Origin: Algibacter mikhailovii
Lineage (GTDB): Bacteria > Bacteroidota > Bacteroidia > Flavobacteriales > Flavobacteriaceae
DNA: 64,000 bases
Reading direction: 5' to 3'
Assembly: GCF_014651495.1 (NCBI RefSeq)
Contig: NZ_BMWZ01000006.1
Coordinates: 74,697-138,696, forward strand
Position numbers and translations under genes: made by a program. Positions 29,410 through 37,361 of the stretch are shown here, piece after piece (the stretch's first letter is position 1; each line of letters begins with the position of its first letter). Below the pieces are notes generated by a model, which saw only the letters and a program-made list of their open reading frames with translations, was not told where the DNA came from and searched no databases.

Positions 29410-30786
29410 TTAGTTGATACTAATTTGTTCTATATCATTAAGTTTAGGAATAGTCACATGCCAGTTATAAGTGTCTTTTAGTTTTACACGCAACGCATCT
29501 AGAGCCATTGGTTCACCATGGATTAAATAGACGTTTTCTGGAATATTTTTAATGTTACTTAACCAATGCAATAAATCGTTTTGGTCTGCATGCGCAGAAA
29601 GGCTTTCAATATTTTTAACGGTTGCTTTCACAGGATAATATTTTCCAAAAAAGCGAATTTCGTGAGCCCCTTCTTGTAACTGTCGCCCCCGAGTGCCTTC
29701 TGCTTGATAACCTACTAGTAAAACCGTAGTTGATGCTTGGCCTATAAGTTGTTGCATATAAGTAAGTACACGTCCTCCCGTGACCATACCACTACCAGCA
29801 ATAATTATTTTAGAACGCTTATCATCAATGGTTTCCCAAGTTTCTTTATAAGATTCAATAATATTCATATGGTTGCACATGGCTCGATACTCTGCTGTTG
29901 ATAATTTATGCCAATTTGGAAATCGCTCAAACACCTCTAAAACATTATTACCCATAGGGCTATCTATAAAAATAGGAATGTTTGGAATTCTATTTTCCTT
30001 ATATAGTTTCCAAAGTAGATACATGAGCATTTGTAAACGCTCCACAGCAAAACTTGGAATGATTAAATTTCCTTTTTTATGGATGGTTTCGTTAATGAGC
30101 CTTGATAACACCTCTTGAATATTGTCCTTTGGATGTAACTTATTGCCGTAGGTACTTTCCATAAACAAAAAATCTGCCCACTCTGGTTTTTTGGGAGCTT
30201 CTAATAAATGGTCATTAGTCCTGCCAATGTCTCCAGAAAACACAAAGCGTTTGCCGTATACATCTAATTCAATGAAAGTAGCACCAATAATGTGGCCGTT
30301 ATATTGAAAGCGATATGATATATGTTCTGACAGCCATATCCATTTATCTGGTGCTTCTACTTGAAATTGCGCTATGGTTTTTTCTGCTTCAATTTTTGTG
30401 TAAAATGGCAATGCAGGATCATGTTTTGTGAATTTTTCATCATTTGCTTTTTTAGTAAATTCTTCATGAATTTTAGCACTGTCTTTTAAAATAATTTCAG
30501 CAATGGCTAGAGTAGGAGCTGTACCAATAATTTTACCTGTAAAACCTTGTTTTAATAATCTTGGTAAATACCCTACATGATCTAAATGCCCATGGGTTAG
30601 TATTACCAGATCAATGGTTGAGACATCTATTGGTAAATCAATCCAATTTAGTTCCCTGAGTTCCTTTATACCTTGAAACATGCCACAGTCTATCAATATT
30701 TTTTTATCTGCAGTTTCTATAAGAAATTTAGAACCAGTAACAATACCTGCGGCTCCTAAAAAATGGATGTTTACAAAATGGTTCAT
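29410..30786 (-). CDS. MBL-fold/beta-CASP RNA-processing exonuclease-like protein
   Basis: This 458-residue cytoplasmic protein is a metallo-beta-lactamase fold with an inserted beta-CASP domain, as in CPSF73/Ysh1-type and bacterial RNA nucleases. Visible motifs are HGHLDHVGYLPRL (motif 2, about 65-77), GHIIGATFIEL, FSGDIGR, a beta-CASP segment around 205-370 with GSGMVTGGR, SLSAHADQNDLL, and a C-terminal LIHGEP. The zinc ligands look complete, so it is probably an active nuclease. It is second to last in a long minus-strand stress operon, between a Mrr-like nuclease and hsp20, with a 12-base gap to the former. Confidence 0.9.
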   Translation of the reverse strand: MNHFVNIHFLGAAGIVTGSKFLIETADKKILIDCGMFQGIKELRELNWIDLPIDVSTIDLVILTHGHLDHVGYLPRLLKQGFTGKIIGTAPTLAIAEIILKDSAKIHEEFTKKANDEKFTKHDPALPFYTKIEAEKTIAQFQVEAPDKWIWLSEHISYRFQYNGHIIGATFIELDVYGKRFVFSGDIGRTNDHLLEAPKKPEWADFLFMESTYGNKLHPKDNIQEVLSRLINETIHKKGNLIIPSFAVERLQMLMYLLWKLYKENRIPNIPIFIDSPMGNNVLEVFERFPNWHKLSTAEYRAMCNHMNIIESYKETWETIDDKRSKIIIAGSGMVTGGRVLTYMQQLIGQASTTVLLVGYQAEGTRGRQLQEGAHEIRFFGKYYPVKATVKNIESLSAHADQNDLLHWLSNIKNIPENVYLIHGEPMALDALRVKLKDTYNWHVTIPKLNDIEQISIN

Positions 30787-30797
30787 CAGTGACTGTT

Positions 30798-31640
30798 TTA
30801 AAGGTTACACAGCATTTTTATTTCTTTCAATATTTTTTCTTTTCTGATTTCCGATATGCCTAAATGGTCTAAATAAAAGGTGTCTCCAACCAACATTCTG
30901 CATAGCACCACATCTCGACTTAGTAAAAACTGTTTTTCTCTTTTGGTTAATAACGTGGATACGGTAATTGGATACAATCCCAAGCGGTCTATACGATCTT
31001 TTAATCCATCATTCTCAGGGTAATCCCAACTTAGTAAATAGAGGTTTATGCATTTGCCGTATTTAAGCGCATCTGCTGTAAATCTTGTATTTGTGACTAC
31101 CCAGCCTTTGCTATTTAAAGGTGTCTTTTTTGCATTAATATGCCAATGCGCTTTTATATCATTGTAGCGAGAGTGTATATAAAGCGGAATTTTAACATTG
31201 CAATTAAGCCCTTGCACGCTATGGAATTTACATTCAATAACCGTAGTTTCATTATTTTTATGAGCCATGACATCAATTTCGTGAGTAACACATTGTCCTT
31301 GTAGAATTTTATTGAACTCAACGTCATATCCTGAATATTTCAGTATTGCACCAATAAAGCGTTCAAAAGGAAAACCTGTTGGGCCGAGCTCGTATATGGC
31401 CTTTTTTAACTTGTATTTTGAAGCTAAATAACTTTTCTTCTTTTTAAGTAGTGCAAATGCCCTGTTGTAAATTTCTTTTGTGGAAATACCTTGATATAAT
31501 TCATCTCTAACTTTATCAATTATTTGATTAACCGTTTTCTGATCGGCCCCGGTACGTTTCAAAGAATTTTTTAATTTTTCCAATGAAAACTTTACTTTTT
31601 CTCCTGAGGATTTAATAATATCTATTGTACCCGTTTCCAT
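30798..31640 (-). CDS. ATP-cone / Mrr-type restriction endonuclease fusion
   Basis: The 280 residues begin with an ATP-cone domain (about 6-85), a nucleotide-sensing module best known from ribonucleotide reductases and NrdR. A Mrr-type PD-(D/E)xK nuclease follows (about 88-190), with Glu93 in PFERFIGAIL, Asp123 in HEIDVMA and Glu136-Cys137-Lys138 in IECKF. A small C-terminal helical part (about 225-280) resembles a helix-hairpin-helix DNA-binding element. No methyltransferase is near, so it is not an ordinary restriction system. It is embedded in the universal-stress operon, and nucleotide-controlled DNA cleavage or repair is an inference. Confidence 0.82.
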   Translation of the reverse strand: METGTIDIIKSSGEKVKFSLEKLKNSLKRTGADQKTVNQIIDKVRDELYQGISTKEIYNRAFALLKKKKSYLASKYKLKKAIYELGPTGFPFERFIGAILKYSGYDVEFNKILQGQCVTHEIDVMAHKNNETTVIECKFHSVQGLNCNVKIPLYIHSRYNDIKAHWHINAKKTPLNSKGWVVTNTRFTADALKYGKCINLYLLSWDYPENDGLKDRIDRLGLYPITVSTLLTKREKQFLLSRDVVLCRMLVGDTFYLDHLGISEIRKEKILKEIKMLCNL

Positions 31641-31669
31641 AATGCTATAACATTTGAGTTTTTAAATAA

Positions 31670-32080
31670 CTACAAGCTCTTTTCTTTGAAAAAAGCCTTG
31701 ATCCTAGCTTTAGCTTGTGGTTTAGTCATACTATCCATTTTTACAACATCTTGAACTTTATCACTTAGTTCTTTATGTTTATCAATTATAAATCTATTCA
31801 ATTTTAAACAGGTTTCTGCCGGACCAAATAGCACAATAGCTTGAGCTTCTTTAATTTCTGAAATGATAGTTTCAAAATATTTTCTAAATTGATGTTTTTC
31901 ACGTTCCAAGTATTTACTGTCTTGTACTACATCTTGCGGACCGCCTTTAAACCGAGTGCCAGATCCCCCATGAATCCGGTAGTTTTCTATATTTGACATT
32001 ATTGTTTTTTCACTAATTTCCTTATTTCCAAGGGTAACAAGGAAGGCCTCTTTTTTATCTAACCAAATTCCTACTTTCAT
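31670..32080 (-). CDS. conserved hypothetical protein, eRF1-domain-like
   Basis: This 136-residue cytoplasmic protein begins MKVGIWLDKKEAFLVTL and contains QAIVLFGPAETCLKLNRFI at about 90-108. That pattern of strand, Gly-Pro and helix resembles domain 2 of eRF1-like bacterial release-factor-related proteins. The family assignment is tentative, and no catalytic motif is claimed. It lies between the universal stress genes and the ATP-cone nuclease in one minus-strand transcript with gaps of 19 and 29 bases. Confidence 0.65.
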   Translation of the reverse strand: MKVGIWLDKKEAFLVTLGNKEISEKTIMSNIENYRIHGGSGTRFKGGPQDVVQDSKYLEREKHQFRKYFETIISEIKEAQAIVLFGPAETCLKLNRFIIDKHKELSDKVQDVVKMDSMTKPQAKARIKAFFKEKSL

Positions 32081-32099
32081 TTTATTAAGGTTTTGAGTT

Positions 32100-32960
32100 T
32101 TAATATTTATTTCTTAAGTCGTGCATTGCCAAAAGTGGCACTTTTGTATGGTAACCAATTTCCTTTACCAAAGGGTGCGTTAGCAAACTCCCAAAAAGCA
32201 AATGCTTTTTATTAATGAAAGCCACCATATCGCTGTTTCTACTCTGAACAAAACAATTAATTGCTGTGAATATATTCATATGACTTAGGGTATGGAATGA
32301 AAACCTGACCCCTTCAAAATACGCTTCAAGCTTTTTTTTGTTATTGTGTTGTTCCTTATTAAGTTTTTTATGAGTAAAGACGTGCAATACCCGAATTGAG
32401 GCATTACAGGTTCTTGCTAAATCAATCAAATGGTTTAATTCTCTTCTTTTAAATGGCGTTTTGTAGCCTGTTGGAAAAACGATTTCTTTTGGCAAGGCTA
32501 TATTGGCTATTTCTGGAACCACAATGACAGAGCAGTGTCTAACTTTTTCCATAACATCTATGGATACCGTACCGAATATTTTTTTTCTTGAACCTGTCTT
32601 ACCTTTGGTTCCCATAACAATCATTTCTATGCCCTTTTCTTCTACGATATTCTGAATAGCCTGAACAACACTATTACATGTTGAAATCGTTTTAAAACTA
32701 TGTTTTGCGTTTTCATACTCATTTAAAGAAATCACATCTAGCACTTTAGCCAGTCCGTTTTCAGAATCTAATCGTTCTGTTTCATACATTTCACTCCCAG
32801 GCTCCATACTTATGAACGATTCTAATATATTATGCGTAGCACTAAATGCGTTTAGGATGTAAAAATTACAATGATCTTTTTGATATAATTCTAAAGCATA
32901 GCGCAAGGCATGCCAAGCATTTTTTGAAAAATCTGTTGGTAATAATATGTTACGCCTCAT
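32100..32960 (-). CDS. tandem-domain universal stress protein
   Basis: The 286 residues form two UspA domains. The first has the MRRNILLPTDFSKNAWHAL start and the nucleotide-binding loop G-x2-G-x9-G(S/T) as GTKGKTGSRKKIFGTVS (about 117-133), so ATP binding is expected. The second domain starts KEIVFPTGYKTPFKRREL and lacks the loop. It is the fourth of four consecutive usp genes read from a single promoter at 35.6 kb, 60 bases after the previous one. Confidence 0.92.
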   Translation of the reverse strand: MRRNILLPTDFSKNAWHALRYALELYQKDHCNFYILNAFSATHNILESFISMEPGSEMYETERLDSENGLAKVLDVISLNEYENAKHSFKTISTCNSVVQAIQNIVEEKGIEMIVMGTKGKTGSRKKIFGTVSIDVMEKVRHCSVIVVPEIANIALPKEIVFPTGYKTPFKRRELNHLIDLARTCNASIRVLHVFTHKKLNKEQHNNKKKLEAYFEGVRFSFHTLSHMNIFTAINCFVQSRNSDMVAFINKKHLLFGSLLTHPLVKEIGYHTKVPLLAMHDLRNKY

Positions 32961-33020
32961 GAGATTTTATTGCTTTTAAATTTTGCCTTACAACGTCTAG
33001 TAAGTTCATGAAATAGTCGC

Positions 33021-33851
33021 CTATTCTGGTATAACCAAAAAAGGGACAATGGGATCAAATCCTATTTTTTTTATAACTGGTTCGTTTATAATTTTTTCAA
33101 TAAAACTGTGTTTATAATTTACCATAGCAAGAATATCTATCCCTAATTCTTCAATAAAATCATTGATTTCAACTGTTTTTTTATCATACTTTGGCATCCA
33201 GTGCAGACTGTGTTCATAATCACTTAAATGGCTTTGTAACATATTGATATTGTACTCTTGCACATCGTTAAGCTCTTCCGCTTCATTGATATGTACTATT
33301 CTAATTTTGGAATTGTATAAATCTGCTAATTGTTTTAAAGGGATTAATTCTTTATTGTCATAAAATCGATTAAAATCTGTTGGGAATGCAATTTGTTTTG
33401 GGGTCGTAAAATTGAATTCTTCCGGTACAACCAATACAGGACAGTTTTTAATACTTTTTATGATGTGTACCGTATTACTTCCAAAGAAGTATTCTTTTAG
33501 TCCCGTAGCGCCTTTTGTACCCATTATAAGTAAATCTACCTGAAACTCATCAATAGCTGCTTGAATGGCATTTTTTAGGTCTTTAGTACTTAAAATTATT
33601 TGAAAGTCATGGTTTGCGTTAGTATTGTTATGTTCAATTAAATCTTTCATTTCTAATAACTCCTTTAGGGCATTATTTTCCATGGTTTTAAGTAGTTTAT
33701 TTGAAAGATTGGACATTGTTGATGCTTTTAACCTGACTACATTTAAGAGATAGAATGTACACTCTTCATCTTTAAAGAGTTTCAATCCATAACCTATGGC
33801 GTCCCATGAATTGGTTGAAAAATCGGTTGGAAATAATATATGTCGTTTCAT
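33021..33851 (-). CDS. tandem-domain universal stress protein
   Basis: This 276-residue protein has two UspA domains. Domain 1 begins MKRHILFPTDFSTNSWDAI and carries an intact ATP-binding loop, GTKGATGLKEYFFGSNT. Domain 2 begins KQIAFPTDFNRFYDNKEL and has no loop. It is the third gene of the four-gene usp array and begins 12 bases after the second. Such proteins often work as dimers that sense adenylate levels or bind regulators during stress. Confidence 0.92.
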   Translation of the reverse strand: MKRHILFPTDFSTNSWDAIGYGLKLFKDEECTFYLLNVVRLKASTMSNLSNKLLKTMENNALKELLEMKDLIEHNNTNANHDFQIILSTKDLKNAIQAAIDEFQVDLLIMGTKGATGLKEYFFGSNTVHIIKSIKNCPVLVVPEEFNFTTPKQIAFPTDFNRFYDNKELIPLKQLADLYNSKIRIVHINEAEELNDVQEYNINMLQSHLSDYEHSLHWMPKYDKKTVEINDFIEELGIDILAMVNYKHSFIEKIINEPVIKKIGFDPIVPFLVIPE

Positions 33852-33863
33852 TGCCTTTGGTTT

Positions 33864-34706
33864 TTAAGTTTTTGCTGGAATTACTAAAAATGGAATGTTT
33901 AAATGAAATCCTATTTGATTAATCGTGTTCTTGAAAAACAGATTTTCAAAAAACGAATGTTTATTATTTATCATCACTAATAAATTTACTTTGGCTTTTA
34001 ATTGAAAATGGTTAATGGCTTCTGTCACTGTTTGCCCTGATACATCAGTAAACAATGGTGTTATTTTATTTAAATGTGTCTCTAGATTTTTCTTGTTATT
34101 CTCTTGATTACTAGATAGCTCATAGCCGTATGACGCGTGTAAAACATGGACTCTAGAATTATGTAATGATAGAATATTAATAAGCGGTTTTATATGTTTA
34201 TTTTTGTAATCAAGCTTATAATCTGTTGGAAAAAGGACTTCATGTGGTGCCTCAAAAGCAAAATCTTCTGGGATTGCTAGTACTGGACATTTTGTGTTTT
34301 TAAATACATGAACTGTATTCGTTCCAAACAAAACTTCTTTAATGCCTGTGGCTCCTGTTGTTCCCATTACTATATAGTCAATAGATTGCTTGGTAACAAC
34401 GTCATTCACTTCTGAAATCAAAGTATTAAAAGCCACCATAGTTTCTATGGTATGCTTTGGATTGTTAAATTCTTTTTTAATTCTCGTTTTGAAATCATCT
34501 AACTGTTTTAGCGCATTTTCTCTTACAAGGTCTCCCAGGTCATATTCGGCCGGATGTATTTCAACAAACTCTACCTGATAAATTACAGGCGTGTAGGTGT
34601 TTAATAAGAAAAACGTACAGTACTCGTCTTTGAACAGTTGCAATGCATAAATTATCGCGTTCCAAGAGTTCTTGGAAAAATCGGTGGGAAGCAGAATTTT
34701 TTTCAT
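33864..34706 (-). CDS. tandem-domain universal stress protein
   Basis: These 280 residues make two UspA domains. The first has MKKILLPTDFSKNSWNAI and the loop GTTGATGIKEVLFGTNT, in which Lys is replaced by Thr compared with the sister copies but all glycines are kept. The second starts HEVLFPTDYKLDYKNKHI. It is the second gene of the usp array, 23 bases after the first. Confidence 0.92.
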   Translation of the reverse strand: MKKILLPTDFSKNSWNAIIYALQLFKDEYCTFFLLNTYTPVIYQVEFVEIHPAEYDLGDLVRENALKQLDDFKTRIKKEFNNPKHTIETMVAFNTLISEVNDVVTKQSIDYIVMGTTGATGIKEVLFGTNTVHVFKNTKCPVLAIPEDFAFEAPHEVLFPTDYKLDYKNKHIKPLINILSLHNSRVHVLHASYGYELSSNQENNKKNLETHLNKITPLFTDVSGQTVTEAINHFQLKAKVNLLVMINNKHSFFENLFFKNTINQIGFHLNIPFLVIPAKT

Positions 34707-34729
34707 GGCTTTTTGTTTTAATTTTTACA

Positions 34730-35578
34730 TCATTTGCGTTTAATATTCTGTAATGCTAAAAATGGAATATCAAGATTTAAGCTTAATTCATCTAGTGGGG
34801 ATTGAAAAATAATATTCTCTAAAAAAGAATGCTCTGTGTTAACCATTACTAGCATATCGCTATGTTGTTCTCTTATGTATTTGTATACAGAATTAATAAG
34901 ATGCTTACTGTTTTCTGTTTTAAAATTCACCCTGTTTTTACACAGTTCATCTTTCATAAACCCCTTGTTCTCTTGTTGTCTGCGCGATAGTGTATTGCTT
35001 TTAGAGATGTAGATAACATCTATTATAGCTCTGTATGGAGCGGCGATTTCGCAAAGTAATTTTAGCTCCCTTCTCTTATAGGGTATCATGAAATTTGTTG
35101 GAAAAAGAATATGCTTGGGTTTTATGTATGCATGTCGCTCTGGTATTGCCAAAACTGGACATTGCACATATTTTATAATTTGTAAGGTGTTGCTCCCAAA
35201 GGTTACTTTGGTATTATTAGTTTTTCCTTTAGTTCCCATCACTACAAGGTCAATATTTTCTGCATCTACAAGTCTATCAGTTTCATCTAAAAGCATATTA
35301 TTGGCAGCACATGAGTGAAAAGTATGTCGGGGGTTGGGAGAAATATTAAGAATATCGCTTTTAATTTTTTGTAGCTGCTCTTCAGTTTTTTTACTGGTCA
35401 TTAGGGATACCCTATCTAGTGTTTCCGTAGCCAGCAATTCCTCATCAGAATAAATATCATCTTGATATGCATGCATGATATAAAACTCGCTAACTTCATA
35501 CTTAAATAAGTTTATAGCATAAATTAGAGCGTTCATAGCATTCTCTGAAAAATCGGTAGGAATCAATATTTTTCTCAT
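34730..35578 (-). CDS. tandem-domain universal stress protein, first gene of the usp operon
   Basis: The 282 residues contain two UspA domains. Domain 1 starts MRKILIPTDFSENAMNAL and has the loop GTKGKTNNTKVTFGSNT. Domain 2 starts KHILFPTNFMIPYKRREL. It opens a minus-strand run of seven closely spaced genes: four usp genes, the eRF1-like protein, the ATP-cone nuclease and the beta-CASP nuclease. A copy of the shared Fnr-like promoter lies 49 bases upstream of its ATG, which should set the expression of the whole run. Confidence 0.92.
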   Translation of the reverse strand: MRKILIPTDFSENAMNALIYAINLFKYEVSEFYIMHAYQDDIYSDEELLATETLDRVSLMTSKKTEEQLQKIKSDILNISPNPRHTFHSCAANNMLLDETDRLVDAENIDLVVMGTKGKTNNTKVTFGSNTLQIIKYVQCPVLAIPERHAYIKPKHILFPTNFMIPYKRRELKLLCEIAAPYRAIIDVIYISKSNTLSRRQQENKGFMKDELCKNRVNFKTENSKHLINSVYKYIREQHSDMLVMVNTEHSFLENIIFQSPLDELSLNLDIPFLALQNIKRK

Positions 35579-35596
35579 GGTTACAAGTATTAGTTT

Positions 35597-35639
35597 TAAA
35601 AATAAATACTAAACCGCTAGATTACAATGATATATATCA
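35597..35639 (-). promoter_or_regulatory. Fnr-like activator site plus -7 box of the usp operon (site 2)
   Basis: In gene direction: CTGATATATATCATT with TGAT-N4-ATCA at 35639-35628, 23 bases, then TATTTTTA at 35604-35597. The usp ATG is 18 bases after the -7 box. Confidence 0.8.
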
Positions 35640-35770
35640 GAATTGGAAAGGTGCGAAGTACAAATGGGCTTTCAAAGTATTATACATAAGAAAAGGGAAA
35701 GCACTCTCAAACTTTCCCCTTTCAAATTCAACTTAATATATAAACTGATTAATAGCCAAAACATAAATAA

Positions 35771-35798
35771 AAAACAGGAAGTCAGAACTTCCTGTTTT
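35771..35798 (-). terminator. strong rho-independent terminator
   Basis: A perfect twelve-base-pair stem, AAAACAGGAAGT and ACTTCCTGTTTT, encloses a four-base loop. On the minus strand it ends in a T6 run. It closes the usp/membrane-protein unit and the candidate small RNA, just before the next usp promoter. Confidence 0.9.
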
Positions 35799-35977
35799 TC
35801 CAAAGTATCTAATGTCATCATTTAATTTTCATTTCCCAGTATTATAGTTTGTGTTTTATAAACTATATTGGGCTTATTAGGTCAAATAATAGCTTTAGAT
35901 ACCCTGTTTCAGTACTGCCCTTTAATCCCCGCAATACTTATTATTTTAAAATGCTGTAAAAGAACTTTTCTTTAATG
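35771..35977 (-). ncRNA. candidate regulated small RNA
   Basis: An orphan copy of the island promoter (35981-36023, minus strand) would start transcription near 35977. No open frame of sensible length follows. About 110-135 bases on there is a perfect eight-base-pair hairpin (TATAGTTT at 35843-35850 with AAACTATA at 35860-35867), and then the strong terminator at 35771-35798. The expected transcript is roughly 200 bases. Promoter, structure and terminator support an RNA gene, but no known family is recognised. Expression is untested. Confidence 0.5.
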
Positions 35978-35980
35978 ACA

Positions 35981-36023
35981 CTAAAGTAAATCAATGTGAC
36001 ATAATAGAAAATGATATCCATCA
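35981..36023 (-). promoter_or_regulatory. orphan Fnr-like activator site plus -7 box (site 3)
   Basis: On the minus strand: CTGATGGATATCATT with the core at 36023-36012, 23 bases, then TACTTTAG at 35988-35981. This is the same layout as the six gene-associated copies. No annotated gene starts within 400 bases downstream, before the terminator and the next promoter. Confidence 0.75.
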
Positions 36024-36032
36024 GTTTGGAGT

Positions 36033-36419
36033 TTATACCGGTACAATCCCATAAACAGTATTCAGTAAAAACAAACCTATAAGAAACAATAGTATATAGA
36101 TGACTTGAACCAGTTTTATGTTCGTGTATTTTAGTACGGCTACGGTACGCTTTGGGAAAATAAATAAGAACAGGCCTATTATTAGTGAGCCCCATCCTAT
36201 AAGGGTTATAATCAGTTTCCAATTGGATTCCCAAATATTGTGAAATATAATATTTAACAGCCCTACAATAATGGCTAAAAAGGATGAAATAATTAGAAAT
36301 TTCTCGTCATTTAAATCGTTAAAAATTTGCTTGATTCGCTTGGGGTTAAAAGTTAGTATCACAAAGAATATGATGAGGTACCAGCCCCAAAATTTTGCAA
36401 AAAACATTGAATTATCCAT
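36033..36419 (-). CDS. hypothetical four-helix membrane protein
   Basis: This 128-residue protein has four predicted membrane helices (about 7-22, 42-60, 68-88 and 102-124) separated by short basic loops. No family could be named. It starts 6 bases after the stop of the universal stress gene at 36426, so it is translated from the same transcript. The hydrophobic pattern continues to the C-terminus, and no extramembrane domain is present. Confidence 0.8.
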   Translation of the reverse strand: MDNSMFFAKFWGWYLIIFFVILTFNPKRIKQIFNDLNDEKFLIISSFLAIIVGLLNIIFHNIWESNWKLIITLIGWGSLIIGLFLFIFPKRTVAVLKYTNIKLVQVIYILLFLIGLFLLNTVYGIVPV

Positions 36420-36425
36420 AATAGA

Positions 36426-37274
36426 TTAGTTTTTTTCATGAAGTACTAAAAAAGGAATTTCTGTATGATAGCTAATTTCTTCAACCTTTGAATGAAATAG
36501 AATTTGCTGAAAATAGTTTAAATTTTTTGCAACCATACAGATCATATTTATATCTCTACTTTCTACAAAACACTGGATAGCATCTTCTACTTTTTTATTA
36601 GTCAAAAAATGAAAGCTATGGGGAAGATGACTAAAATAGTCATCTAACAAATCTTTATTTCTATTTTGATCATTGTCTAGAGCATCTTTGTTTTTACAAA
36701 TGTGAAGAATCTTCAGAGCAGATTTACTAGTTCCTAAAATGTCAAGAATAGGTTGTAACACCTGTAAGTTGTAGGTTAAATAAAAATCTGTTGGGAATGC
36801 AATTTCTTCCAGTTTTATAAATTCTGCACTTTCTGGCACGACTAAAGTGGTGCATTTTACTTTAGTAATAACATCGCTTGTGTTGCTCCCAATAATAATT
36901 TTCTTTAAACCAGAAGCCCCTTTGGTTCCCATAACAAGATAATCTATCCGCTTATCTGCTACTTGTTTTCTAATAGATTCGATAAAAAAACCATATTCCG
37001 AAACGGTGTAAAATTTATGCTTTTTATTAGGTGAAAATTGTTCTGTTATCTGCTTTAAGATTTTACGAAGTCCTGCTTTTGCTGGTTTTGTGTAAACAGC
37101 TTCTATCGTTTCTTCTGTAGCTATATAGGGGGCATCATTTAACATAAAGTTATCAAATTTATTTACATGGAGTAAATAAAAATAGCAGGCTTCGTATTCA
37201 AAATAATTGATAGCATACTTAATGGCATTCCAAGAATTTTCTGAAAAATCGGTAAGTAGAAGTATATTTTTCAT
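36426..37274 (-). CDS. tandem-domain universal stress protein
   Basis: The 282 residues make two UspA domains. The first begins MKNILLLTDFSENSWNAI and has the ATP loop GTKGASGLKKIIIGSNT. The second begins EEIAFPTDFYLTYNLQVL. It forms a two-gene unit with the small membrane protein. It has its own Fnr-like promoter (site 4) 52 bases before the ATG and lies directly downstream of the LOV kinase/Crp-type regulator operon on the same strand. Confidence 0.92.
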   Translation of the reverse strand: MKNILLLTDFSENSWNAIKYAINYFEYEACYFYLLHVNKFDNFMLNDAPYIATEETIEAVYTKPAKAGLRKILKQITEQFSPNKKHKFYTVSEYGFFIESIRKQVADKRIDYLVMGTKGASGLKKIIIGSNTSDVITKVKCTTLVVPESAEFIKLEEIAFPTDFYLTYNLQVLQPILDILGTSKSALKILHICKNKDALDNDQNRNKDLLDDYFSHLPHSFHFLTNKKVEDAIQCFVESRDINMICMVAKNLNYFQQILFHSKVEEISYHTEIPFLVLHEKN

Positions 37275-37295
37275 CTAAGTGCATCTTTACAACTA

Positions 37296-37338
37296 CTAAT
37301 GTACAGCTAAGTTGTTTGGGATAAAATGATATTAATCA
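37296..37338 (-). promoter_or_regulatory. Fnr-like activator site plus -7 box of a usp gene (site 4)
   Basis: In gene direction: ATGATTAATATCATT with TGAT-N4-ATCA at 37338-37327, 23 bases, then TACATTAG at 37303-37296. The ATG is 21 bases after the box. Confidence 0.8.
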
Positions 37339-37361
37339 TCTTGAAAAATTGAAAAAATAGG

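Noticed and set aside
35643-35825. 60-codon plus-strand frame between two stress units
   Set aside because: It crosses the strong hairpin terminator, has no promoter, and the residue composition is not protein-like.
35941-36234. 97-codon minus-strand frame overlapping the membrane protein gene
   Set aside because: It is a different frame of the 36033-36419 gene, which has clear membrane helices and sits 6 bases after the usp gene.
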